64,000 nt of DNA from Cymodocea nodosa. Taxonomy: Eukaryota > Streptophyta > Magnoliopsida > Alismatales > Cymodoceaceae. The stretch spans positions 7,393,001 through 7,457,000 of the forward strand of contig JAZBRI010000008.1 of NCBI GenBank assembly GCA_036874045.1, in the 5' to 3' direction. Position 1 is the stretch's first letter. Each line of letters begins with the position of its first letter. This document shows, piece after piece, positions 46,760 through 57,284 of this stretch. The notes under the pieces were generated by a model. That model saw only the letters and a program-made list of their open reading frames with translations. It did no database searches and was not told the origin of the DNA. Both the position numbers and the translations under genes were made by a program.

Positions 46760-48343
46760 TATTGAGTATTTTTGTTTTGATGATGTGTGCTGAATGAAAA
46801 TATTCATATTTGCTCAATTACAATTGCTTGTGAAAAGAAATTAAAATCATCAATTAATACAGAAAAAGCTTACTAATATAAATACTTGTCTGTATTGGAT
46901 CTAAAGTTAATAACTAGTCGTTTCGTTGCATTAATTTCTCATTTAGCTAAACGTTAAGTTAACGTGTGTTTTTATTGAAAAACATGATATGTTTTAATGT
47001 AATATCTTCTGTATCATGAACAGTGCACGTTTAAACAACTCGTTAAGTTAGAGTTTTGTTTGTATAGAAGTCACGTGAGAACTCGTTAAATTAGAGGCTT
47101 AAAGGTTAAAATAGGTCACGTGATAACCCGTTAAGTTAGTGAGTAAAAGAAGAGACAAACTCGTTAAGTTAGTGTTATACACGTGGTGAAATTATAAGTT
47201 ACAAATGTTGTATTGTATCACGTGAGGTGCACATGTTTAACTCGTTAAGTTAATATAACTAAACACGTTGAGTTGCTATATTGAACACTAAGGCAATGCG
47301 TTAGGTTAGCATTATAAACTCAAGTTGTTATTTTTGCACGTGGTAAAATTTTTATTTTAAAAACATTTGTTTATTACTTATTCGTTGAGTTATCATAACA
47401 CAACGGAGACGGTTCGCTGAGATAGCATAACACCACGGACTTAGTTCGTTGAGTTAGCTACAGTACTTGTCACATGAAATAGCACATGGTGAACTCGTTA
47501 AGTTAGAAACGTTAAGTTATATATATATACTTGTGTTACTCGTTTAGTTAACATTAAAGTAACGACTTCTTATTACACTGATGAAAAATTTTTGGACGAG
47601 AAAGTTTATTTTAAAGGAAATTTTTCAGAGATCAAAGACTGATGATTAAAGAAAATTTGAAATATAAACGTGGGTTAGAACATGTGTGTTTCAATGAAGG
47701 AAAAAGAAAAGACGTGGAGAAGTGGAAAACTAGTAGTGGTTAAACATGAAGGATATGCATGAAATGAAGATACAATATAAAAGGCATAGAATTCTCGTTG
47801 ATCAAACCATCCTTGCACACCAAAAAGAAAAATCTTTTCAAGGATCAAACCATCCCTACACACCAAAAGAAAAATCTTTTTCAGGGATCAAAAACACCTC
47901 TTTGGGAAAAATCTCTCAAGTGGAAGAAAGTTCAATGAAGCATAAAAAGGTAAGATTTTCGTCATTGAAGATTTGAAGTATCAGAAGAAAGCAAATTCAG
48001 TGAAGCATAAAAAGACAAGATATTCGTCACTGAAGAATTGCTGAAGAAGAAAAAGAAGAAGAAGAAAGATCTCAAACAGGGAGAAAAGTTTTAAATTCTG
48101 CAAATTAGTTTTCTCTATTTGTAGTTATGAAATTGTTTAGATGATACATGGTATCAAAATATAATTGCATCTACAATTTCTAAGGAGAATTGAATTGTAT
48201 ATTGTAATTGAAACCTTGAATAAAAATGATTTTATGAAAACAATGTCTCGACTTGTTTTTGAGTTTTAAAGTTTCAATTATATTTCAGAAAATATTAAAA
48301 ATACACAATTCACCCCCCTCTTGTGTAGTCATACGATCCTACA
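46760..48343 (+). repeat. Element D 5' LTR (1584 bp)
   Basis: It starts TATTGAGTATTTTTG (TGTTGAG in the partner) and ends TCATACGATCCTACA. U3 holds CACGTG boxes and CTCGTTAAGTTA motifs. A TATAAAAG box lies at 47776-47783, followed by two GATCAAACCATCC-type repeat units (47801-47860) and the CTTCAGTGACG-type repeats in U5 or R. The PBS begins three bases after its end. Confidence 0.93.
47776..47783 (+). promoter_or_regulatory. TATA box of the SIRE-like LTR
   Basis: TATAAAAG in the context GATACAATATAAAAGGCATA, about 1017 bases into the LTR. The same box is at 56163-56170 in the 3' LTR of D and, on the minus strand, in the A, B and C LTRs (for example near 34015 and 24655). A good match to the plant TATA consensus at a constant place gives fair support. 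Confidence 0.6.
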
Positions 48344-48345
48344 AG

Positions 48346-48357
48346 TGGTATCAGAGC
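48346..48357 (+). other. Element D primer binding site
   Basis: TGGTATCAGAGC, an exact plant initiator-Met tRNA type primer site, after ACAAG at the LTR end. Confidence 0.95.
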
Positions 48358-48548
48358 GTTGTTAATAATCTTTGATATAAAATCGATACTAACTTATTTA
48401 ATATCATTGCTTATTTTACCTTCCTTGTTTTTAAACAGAAATTAATATCTAAGCTTACGTTTAACTCTATTGATTTAAGACTCAAGTTGTTTTAAAGTTT
48501 TTAGACTGTTTAAAATCAAATAGGTTGAAAAATCTAAGGTAAAATCGC

Positions 48549-50799
48549 TACTGGAAATGGTAATTTTTCTTTATATGAAGGCCAAAATCTTAATTGTCCT
48601 TTATTTGATGGAATACATTTTGAATATTGGAAATATAGGATGACTACTTTTCTTCAAAGTATAAATCATAAATTATGGTTCATGATTTCTAAACCATATA
48701 ATCCGTTAACTACTCCTTATAATACTTGGACAATTACTGAAAAGGAAAATGAAACTCTAAATGCTAAGGGCTTAAATATTTTATTTTGTGCATTGAGTTA
48801 TGAACAGTTCAGTAAAGTGTCGGCATATAAATCTGCTTATGAGGTGTGGCATGCATTAAAAGTTTCACATGAAGGTACTTCTCAAGTTAAAGAGACTAAG
48901 ATAAACATGTTAATTCATAAGTATGAACTCTTTAAGATGCATGAAGACGAAAATATTTCTGTGATGTTTTTTAGATTTCTTGATATCATAAACTCTTTAA
49001 AATGTTTAGGAAAGAATTTTGAACAGAAGGATTTGGTGAGGAAAATTCTCAGATCCCTAAGTTCTAAATGGTCTCAGAAAGTAACATCAATTGCGGAATC
49101 ACGAGATTTAAATGTTTATACTATGAATGAACTTATAGGAAATTTAACAGCTTATGAAGTTCAATTAAATGAATCACTGAGTCACAACAAACTAAAAATG
49201 AAGAAAGAAATAGCCTTCGAAATTAATTCAGATTCTGATATATCTATTGATTCTGACGAGGATTTAATTTTGCTGACTAGGAAATTCAAGAAAGCATGGA
49301 AAGCTAGGAAACAGCAAAGGAACAAAAATGATAAACCCTCAACGTCAAAATCATTGAATGACAAGAATTCTTCATCTAGAAAGAATGTATGTTACAACTG
49401 TAAGAAACCTGGACATCTTTCTCCAGATTGTCCTATGAAGAAAAATGAAAAGCGAAATAGGACAAATCAGAAGAAGACGACTTAGAAAACTCAGAAAAAG
49501 TTTTACAAGAAAAAGGCTTTGAAGGTCACTTGGGATGACACGTCTGAAGAGTCTGAATCTGAGGAATTAGCATCAAAATCTTCACATTCAGAAGGAGAAC
49601 AAGAGTTAGAAGACGTTGCTCATGTGTGCTTTATGGCAGATGAGTCTGAGGTAATATCTAATCCTGAAAGTCATTCAGATTTCAACTTTGATGAATTATT
49701 ATGTGCTTATCATGCATTATTACAAAAACTTAAAGTATGTAAACTGGAAAATAAGAATATTAGAAAATCTTCATCCATTATGGAAGAAGAAAATTGATTC
49801 CTGTCTACTACTTTAGAAAAGTTTAAATGTGATAATGAAAATCATGCTAGAGATTTCCAAAAATTTAGATTTAATGAATGTATCTTGCATGAACAAATAC
49901 AGAATATAAATGCTGAAAAATTAAAGATAGAATCTGAAAATGAAATGTTGAGAAACAATATAAATGAACTTGAATTAGAGATAGAAAAATTAAAACTGAG
50001 AGAGCAAGATTTAAATTCTACCTTTAAGAAATGGAATTTAAGTCAAACTAAGTTAGACAAACTAATTAGTACCCCTGCGGTGTCTTATAAATTTAGCTTA
50101 GGATTTGATTATCCTGAATATCCTAAATCTCAAGCCAATAAAGGATTTATTAGTTGTAGTTCAAGTAAATCTAAGACTAAAATTCCTTTCATTATAAAAC
50201 AAGGTAATAAATATGGAGAAGTAGGTACTTCAAGGGATGAATCATGCAGTAATAATATAAATCAATGTGATTTGTCAAATTGTACTTCTAACATGACTAT
50301 AAATGTTTCTAAAAATCTTGTTTCTTGTTCTGGAAATTCAGTTTCTAATGTTTCTAAAATTTCAGACAATTGTAGTAAACTGAAAATTCAGAAACCTAAG
50401 CATGTAATTCAATACACTGGTATTAGACCAATTACTCATTCTGCATGTGATAAAACTAAAAATTCTTGTGTAGAAAAAGATTTTGTATGTACGGAAAATG
50501 TTAATACAAGTACAAAATTTTGGTATGAACTTACTAAAATGTATAAGCATGACCAAAATAAATTAACATCTAATAAAAATATGTTTGGTCTTGATTATAC
50601 TACATCTGAAAACAAAAAGAATGATTGCAAAAGCAATAATGCTATATGTGAGTATGAAGCTAATGATAAATCAATAGTACTTACAACTAATAAGAATATA
50701 AATGATAATGTTAAACTATTTTTAAACAAAAAGAAGAAATATGCATTTAATGAACTTGGTCCTCAACAACATTGGGTACCAAGAAAAAGTTTTTCTTAA
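48549..50799 (+). pseudogene. Element D gag
   Basis: The most readable gag in the window. The capsid-type part includes FLQSINHKLWFMISKPYNPL, LNAKGLNILFCALSYEQFSK, VWHALKVSHEGTSQVKETKI, LIHKYELFKMHEDENISVMF, LDIINSLKCLGKNFEQKDLV and MNELIGNLTAYEVQLNESLS. The zinc knuckle CYNCKKPGHLSPDC lies near 49389-49430. A long coiled coil follows (LRNNINELELEIEKLKLREQ), then an Asn/Ser/Lys-rich tail to QQHWVPRKSF. Gag packages the RNA and forms the particle. The SIRE lineage match rests on the capsid wording, PBS and LTR ends. It has a few breaks. Antisense ORFs (49182-49364, 50362-50556) are shadows. Confidence 0.9.
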
Positions 50800-50862
50800 T
50801 TTGTGTTGCAGGAGGAAACAACATTAGATTAAATTTAGGTATTTGTAGGCTATGTGATGTGT

Positions 50863-52452
50863 AAAATGCTTAAACTCCACATAAAAAGATAAATATTATT
50901 AATGATGTTGTTCACCTCATAGATATTATATACTTATTATAAATATCTAAAGTAATATTTAAATTGCTGCTTAAGATACTATGTATTTATTGTAAAATCA
51001 TAGTAGTATCTTATTGATTTTTAAGTTGTTTATCAATTTTAATAGTTTTTACGATTTTAAGTGGAAGTGTAAATGAAAAACATTAAATACTTCTGACATT
51101 CTAAAATTTTGATTAAATGTTTTCTTTGAATCAAGGAAAATGCATATGATCATGCATAAATTTGACTTAATTGATTAAACTTGTTGAATAAGTTATATGT
51201 AACTCATCTTAAACTGTTAATCAAAAGTATAAGCTTATTGAAACTGATTCATATTCTCAGTACAATCATAGAAGTAAAAATTGTATGAGATTTGTGTTTT
51301 ATTGCATCTGTATTAAATGGAATACATATATACTGTGCTTAAAATGAAAAGTGTTTACAAAGTAAAAATCTTTGAGAGTTTATTGATCAGTTTGATCATG
51401 AGCCTTTTGTACTTGAGCAGATAAGTATGTAAGGATTGTTGTCCTGAAAAAAGATTCTTTAAATTTGGCAACCTAGGGTCCTGATCAGATTTGGGATTGT
51501 TGACTGAAAGCTCATTACACGGGTACATTAGAAAGCTCTTGTATGATTCAAGCTTTTCAAACTAACTTTTAAAGAAAATTATCAATATTTACTATTTTGA
51601 AAAGAAAAAGTTGTTTCATTAATTACAGATATCTTTGAATCGCATATAGTTTATACCAATATGACTACTGATTTATTGAATCAACATTAGTACTTTTGAA
51701 AAAGTTTATTTGAGATACATTCTTTTATTCTCCTTGAATTAATCGAATTGAGTTCAAAGTTGTGTTTTGATTCATATACAATACGAATTGATTCTGGAAA
51801 TCATTTTTGATGATGTCAGGATAACGGAAGTCTTTGAAAAGAAAATGTAAAAGTATAGTTATACTTAACATCTATTGTCACTACAAGTATATTTTGTATT
51901 TTGATTGAATATATTTGAAGTATAGTTGTAGGGGGAGGATTAACAATGTCAAAAACAGATTAATATAATTTAGAATACAAATCTTAGTTAATCTAAATTA
52001 ATGTCCTCTTAAAATCTTGATGAAATAATTTAAAAAGACAAATAAACTATTTTAGATTCAAAAGACAAAATGTTCAAATAGTTTACAATGTTCTCAAGAT
52101 AATGTTAAGTTTAGCATGTGTGTTGTTTTCGAAAGGTTTCAGTTGGAAGCATCCGAAACTTGTTTAAGTGTACTAACTAGACGTTATGTTAGATAAGGTA
52201 ACGTGTAAAACTGCCTCTAAACAGCGTTTTACTCATTAAGTTGGTTAACTCAACGAGTTATACTTGAATATTTGGGGTACCTTGATTGAATAAACTTTAT
52301 TCAATATTTATTTAATTTCTAAACCCGACTTCTCTTCACGTGAGTTATACGCCTAAAAACCCTATTTAAACACTTATTACACGGGGACTTAGGTTATTTG
52401 TTAACCTTGTCAAGAAAATCTTTCCTGCTTGTTGCTATTACAACCTGCGACG
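50863..52452 (+). other. Element D spacer with module X
   Basis: Noncoding, about 1.6 kb, between the RNase H end and the third ORF. The module X core at 51371-51577 is about 90% identical to G3 22345-22550. Shared strings include GATCATGAGCCTTTTGTACT and CATTAGAAAGCTCTTGTATG. A PPT-like tract GTAGGGGGAGGAT lies at 51928-51940. Near the end there is AACTCAACGAGTTATACTTG (52247-52266). No conserved ORF is seen. It could be an intron or leader for the third ORF. Confidence 0.7.
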
Positions 52453-54650
52453 ATGGTCTCCAAGTTCTACAAAGGTCGTGGCAGAGGAAAAGGCAAAAGC
52501 AAAAGAGATGCAAAAGGAAAAGAAATAGAGGACGATGAAGTTCCACGTACTTGGTTCAAGAAAATATTTCGAGTGGACCAAAGGTTAGTAGAACTTTATA
52601 GAGATTACTTCTTTCCTTAGGGAATATTAGATGAAGTTAGACAAGAACTTCAACATACTGATGCAAATATTACATACATGGGTATTCGTAGTAAATTTGA
52701 TAGAGAATACAGAATGAAATGTGCTAAGATTGCATTTTTGGAACAGTATGCAAAATACTTGGAAAAAGGTGTAGGTTCATCAAATAGAACTCCTCAAACT
52801 CCTATAAATGGTACAAGACTACATGCATTTAAGGAAGAGCATGAATCAGCTATCCCTACTCCTTTATATTCAGAACAAGTAGAATCAGATATTGCTGTAG
52901 ACAAAACAAAAGTTGGCAGTCTTCGAAAGGCCGTTGCAATAGAAAATGCCTTAGAAGAATTAAAGCAGAAAACTTTTATGGGGGAATTTGAAAAGAAAAC
53001 AGCAATACTTGAAAAGGAGAAACAAAAATGTTATAGAAGAAGGAAAGTTCGAAAAATTATGTCTAAGGAAACAAAGTCTATTGAAAAAGGAAAATCAGAT
53101 GAAAATTTATTTCCAAAGGACAATGTATGTCCAGACATTGTATCTTTTTGTGCATCTGATAAACTCATCAGTTCCGAACACACTGAAACTGATGAAGATA
53201 ATGAGACTTTATTTTCCCTTGCTAAAAAACTTGAGAAGAAATCCAAGTCACATATGAGCTCAAGTTTTTCTATTAGTACAAGTCCTGATGATGCAAAAAT
53301 TGACAAATCAGAGCATCAGGCACCTGACATTGAACAAGTTATTGCAAATATAATTGACAATGTTGAAGTAGTAACTAGTTCAAAGGCTGAATTGTCTGGA
53401 GTAGCAGATATTGAAATTGTTAAGACTCCAGAAGAGCTAAAAGTTAACCAGCCTTCAACGGAATCTATAGAAGTAGAGTTTGAAAATTAACAGCATGAAT
53501 CAATGGAATTATCTATTGAACAAAATGAACAATTATAGACAGATACACCGGCTGTAGAATTTGTGGAAAAATTGTACTCTAAACATTCTATAGAGACTGA
53601 ACAGATGAATGTTGAGCATATTGACAATGTTCCTAACACTGTTGAAGCTGAAGAATCAAGCTTACCTGAGTAGCTTCAAGATAATATTTTGGAAGAGGAA
53701 CAACATGACATTCATTTTGAAGAAGAGATTCCTGAAGATGAATTAAACTCTGAATCATGGCTTCAGGTATCACCTTCTTCGTGTACAATATTAAAAATTC
53801 AAGGTAATGCAATTCATTTTAGATCTGAAGAAGTATTGTAGATATTCAATAATCTGATTACATGTCAGATTCTGCATGCTCGTCCAATAAAATTCAGAAA
53901 TTTGATGGAAATAAGAGATCTGTTGAATAGGAGTTTATGTTGAATAAGAGACTGAATTTTCTGAAAACTCAAATAAATGAATAGGAGTTTATGTTGTCTC
54001 CTGAGTTAATTTTTGAAGTTTTAGGATTAAAGAATGAAGGTGTTGTTGTTACCAACAGATTTGACATAATAAGACAACTGGAATGAAACATTCAGTCTTT
54101 ATCAAAAATTCCAAATGTATATTCTGAAATGAGATTAATGGAAAATCTGAATGCAGAGGCAAGATTTATTGCAAATATATTGCATGCAAATTTATTTCAG
54201 AGAGTTGGATACAATTTGGAAGTCAGCAGAAGCTGTTTATATGCAACTTATGGCCTGCTGAATAGAATTCAAACAAATTGGTTTGATGTTTTTATGTCTC
54301 AACTACAGCATATGAGTTCAAAGTTATTTTATGGTGATGCTGTATGTAGAATCCTTGCAAGCCAATTGACTTTATCTGATTGGCCCTCTGAAACTAAAGG
54401 CATGAGAGCATTTAGTGTCAAGGATTTGCAAAAATTCCAAACCATGCATAAACCTCAACGACGACAACAACAACAACCTGATATAGACCATATACAACAA
54501 CAACAACAAAGTTATTCAGTTCAAGCAAAACAGCAAACCCAGCTACCTCTTATCTTAGATGTAGTGCTTAATGACATCAGAAATGATATTAGGCATCTAG
54601 GAGATAAAATATGTAATGCTATAAGTGATATACTTAGGAGGGGTCGATAA
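52453..54650 (+). pseudogene. Element D third ORF (envelope position)
   Basis: It starts MVSKFYKGRGRGKGKSKRDA at 52453. A helical region follows (LVELYRDYFF, MKCAKIAFLEQYAKYLEKGV), then an acidic Ser/Glu-rich middle with SFSISTSPDDAKIDKSEHQA, and the conserved C-terminal domain (ARFIANILHANLFQRVGYN, GLLNRIQTNWFDVF, SSKLFYGDAVC, DWPSETKGMRAFSVKDLQK). Then come a Gln-rich stretch (RRQQQQP, QQQQQSYSVQ) and a helical tail (NDIRNDIRHLGDKICNAISD, ILRRGR). There is no signal peptide or hydrophobic span. It could be a nucleic-acid-binding or coiled-coil accessory protein. It is broken in several places. Confidence 0.85.
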
Positions 54651-55135
54651 CTGTTTTTGTTTCTGAATACAAAATGTAATGTTTGTATTACTTTTTTGAT
54701 TTGATTGAACAATACATTTTTCTGTAAATGTGTTCAATTATTATTATTGTTTACAAAAAGAGTTGTTATAATTATATCTCATATATATATATATATATAT
54801 TCTTTGTAATTATCTTTTTGATTAATGACAAAAAGGGGGAGAAATATTATAAAAAGATGATTATGATCTTAATTGCATATATATATTATAAAAGGAGATG
54901 TTATTTAAATGGTTATTGTAATCTGACAGATGATAATTAGAAAACTAATACTTATATAATTATTGACATCTCAGAGTTTTAGTTCTGAGAGGTAAAATTT
55001 ACACAAACAATAGAAATAAGCTTAAGTGAACTTAAGTCAACAAACAAGTTTGTTGAATTAAAAGTTAACCCAACGAAGATGCTTTGTTGAGTTAAACATA
55101 TTTTATAATTGATTTAATATGGTTTTGTCATCATC
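54651..55135 (+). other. Element D noncoding region between third ORF and PPT
   Basis: A+T-rich. It holds an (AT)n run (54782-54800), a PPT-like tract AAAAAGGGGGAGA (54830-54842) about 300 bases upstream of the true PPT, and a TTAACCCAACGAAG motif near 55064. The ORF at 54728-54940 is not supported, as it is A+T-rich and not conserved. Confidence 0.65.
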
Positions 55136-55149
55136 AAAAAGGGGGAGAT
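55136..55149 (+). other. Element D polypurine tract
   Basis: AAAAAGGGGGAGAT immediately before the LTR start TGTTGAGTATTTTTG. Confidence 0.93.
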
Positions 55150-56730
55150 TGTTGAGTATTTTTGTTTTGATGATGTGTGCTTAATGAAAATAATCATATT
55201 TGCTCAATTACAATTGCTTGTGAAAAGAAATTAAAATCATCAATTAATACAGAAAAAGCTTACTGATATAAATACTTGTCTGTATTGGATCTGAAGTTAA
55301 TAACTAGTCGTTTCGTTGCATTAATTTCTCATTTAGCTAAACGTTAAGTTAACGTGTGTTTTTATTGAAAAGCTTGATATGTTTTAATGTTATATCTTCT
55401 GTATCATGAACAGTGCACGTTTAGACAACTCGTTAAGTTAGAGTTTTGTTTGTATAGAGGTCACGTGAGAACTCGTTAAGTTAGAGGCTTAAAGGTTAAA
55501 ATAGGTCACGTGATAACCTGTTAAGTTAGTGAGTAAAAGAAGAGACGAACTCGTTAAGTTAGTGTTATACACGTGGTGAAATTATAAGTTACGAATATTG
55601 TATTGTATCACGTGAGGTGCACATGTTTAACTCGTTAAGTTAACATAACTAAACGCGTTGAGTTGCTATATTGAACACTAAGGCAACGTGTTAGGTTAAT
55701 GTTATAAACTTAAGTTGTTATTTTTGCACGTGGTAAAATTCTTATTTTAAAAACATTTGTTTATTATTGGTTCGTTGAGTTATCATAACACAACGGAGAT
55801 GGTTCGTTGAGATAGCATAACACCACGGACTTAGTTCGTTGAGTTAGCTATAGTACTTGTCACGTGAAATAGCACATGGTGAACTCGTTAAGTTAGAAAC
55901 GTTAAGTTATATATATATAATTATGTTACTTGTTTAGTTAACATTAAATTAACGACTTCTTATTACACTGATGAAAAATTTTTGGACTAGAAAGTTTATT
56001 TTCAGGAAATTTTTCAGAGATCCAGGACTGATGATTAAAGAAAATTCGAAATATAAGCGTGCGTTAGAACATGTGTTTCGATGAAGGAAAAAGAAAAGAT
56101 GTGGAGAAGTGGAAAACTGGTAGTGGTTAAACGTGGAGGATATGCATGAAATGAAGATACAGTATAAAAGGCATAGAATTCTCGTTGATCAAACCATCCT
56201 TGCACACCAAAAAGAAAAATCTTTTCAAGGATCAAACCATCCCTACACACCAAAAGAAAAATCTTTTTCAGGGATCAAAAGCACCTCTTCGAGAAAAATC
56301 TCTCAAGTGAAAGAAAGTTCAGTGAAGCATAAAAAGGTAAGATTTTCGTCACTGAAGATTTGAAGTATCAGAAGAAAGCAAATTCAATGAAGCATGAAAA
56401 AATAAGATATTCGTCATTGAAGAATTGCTGAAGAAGAAAAATAAGAAGAAGAAAGATCTCAAACAGGGACAAAAGTTTTAAATTCCGCAAATTAGTTTTC
56501 TCTGTTTGTAGTTATGAAATTGTTTAGATGATACATGGTATCGAAATATAATTGCATCTACAATTTCTGAGGAGAATTGAATTGTATATTGTAATTGAAA
56601 CCTTGAATAAAAATGATTTTATGAAAACAATGTCTCGACTTCTTTTTGAGTTTTAAAGTTTCAATTATATTTCAGAAAATATTAAAAATACACAATTCAC
56701 CCCCCTCTTGTGTAGCCATACGATCCTACA
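55150..56730 (+). repeat. Element D 3' LTR (1581 bp)
   Basis: It starts TGTTGAGTATTTTTGTTTTG and ends AGCCATACGATCCTACA. U3 has six CACGTG boxes (starts at 55462, 55507, 55570, 55609, 55727 and 55861) interleaved with five exact CTCGTTAAGTTA motifs and one variant (55429-55893). Three TTCGTTGAG(T/A)TA motifs lie at about 55771-55846. The TATA box is at 56163-56170. Confidence 0.95.
55429..55900 (+). promoter_or_regulatory. CACGTG / CTCGTTAAGTTA array in the SIRE-like LTR
   Basis: Six G-box cores (CACGTG), known as binding sites for plant bZIP and bHLH factors, alternate with AACTCGTTAAGTTAG repeats, about 260-700 bases upstream of the TATA box. The same array is seen in the D 5' LTR (47030-47510) and, complemented, in the A, B and C LTRs (for example 34240-34930 and 60650-61130). 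Function as an enhancer is inference. Confidence 0.5.
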
Positions 56731-57284
56731 AAATTGATTAATAAACTCTCAATGATATTCACTTTGTAAGCACTTTTCATTTTAAGCACAATATATATGT
56801 ATTCCATTAATACAGATGCATTAAAACACAAATCTCATACAATTTTTACTTCTATGATTTTACTGAAAATATGAATCAGTTTCAATAAGCTTATACTTTT
56901 GATTAATAGTTTAAGATGAGTTATATATAACTTATTCTACAAGTTTAATCAATTAAGTCAAATGTAAGCATGATCATATGCACTTTCCTTGATTCAAAGA
57001 AAACACTTAATCAAAATTTCAGAATGTCAGAAGTATTTAATGTTTTTCATTTACACTTCTATCTAAAATCGTAAAAACCATTAAAATTGTTAAACTACTT
57101 AAAATCAATAAGATACTACTATGATTTTAAAATAAATACATAGTATCTTAAGCAGCAGTTTAGATATTACTTAGATATTTATGACAAGTATATAATATCT
57201 ACGAGGTGAACAACGTCATCAATAATATTTATCTTTTTATGTGGAGTTTAAGCATTTTAATGTTGTTTCCTCCTACAAAACAAA
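56731..57284 (-). other. Element B spacer, second part, up to gag
   Basis: It resumes after AAATT with TGATTAATAAACTCTCAATG, the rest of the module X core, then the A+T-rich sequence that follows RNase H in A and C (TTTATGTGGAGTTTAAGCAT near 57235-57256). Gag follows directly; no pol domain is present between. Confidence 0.8.

Larger units (their letters stand above)
46760..56730 (+). mobile_element. Element D: pol-less SIRE-like copia element inserted in B
   Basis: LTRs at 46760-48343 and 55150-56730, flanked by AAACT (46755-46759) and AAATT (56731-56735), a near-exact 5-bp duplication. Parts are PBS (48346-48357), gag (48549-50799), a few codons of the RNase H end (to 50862), module X spacer (50863-52452), third ORF (52453-54650) and PPT (55136-55149). 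The PR-INT-RT part is absent, as in B. It lies opposite in orientation to B. The LTRs differ by about 3% over the first 300 bases, so near 1 million years, the youngest in the window. Genes have only a few breaks. Confidence 0.93.

Noticed and set aside
54728-54940. 70-codon ORF after the D third ORF
   Set aside because: A+T-rich (Tyr/Ile runs over an AT repeat) and not conserved in A, B or C.
55429-55900. CRISPR-like array of short repeats in LTRs
   Set aside because: Spacing and repeat sequence vary, the DNA is a plant LTR, and the same array recurs in every LTR copy.
56133-56363. 76-codon ORF (MEDMHEMKIQYKRHR...) found in nearly every copia LTR
   Set aside because: Its start lies upstream of the TATA box, whose bases it would encode, and most of it is the 43-base tandem repeat. 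It recurs because the LTR recurs.
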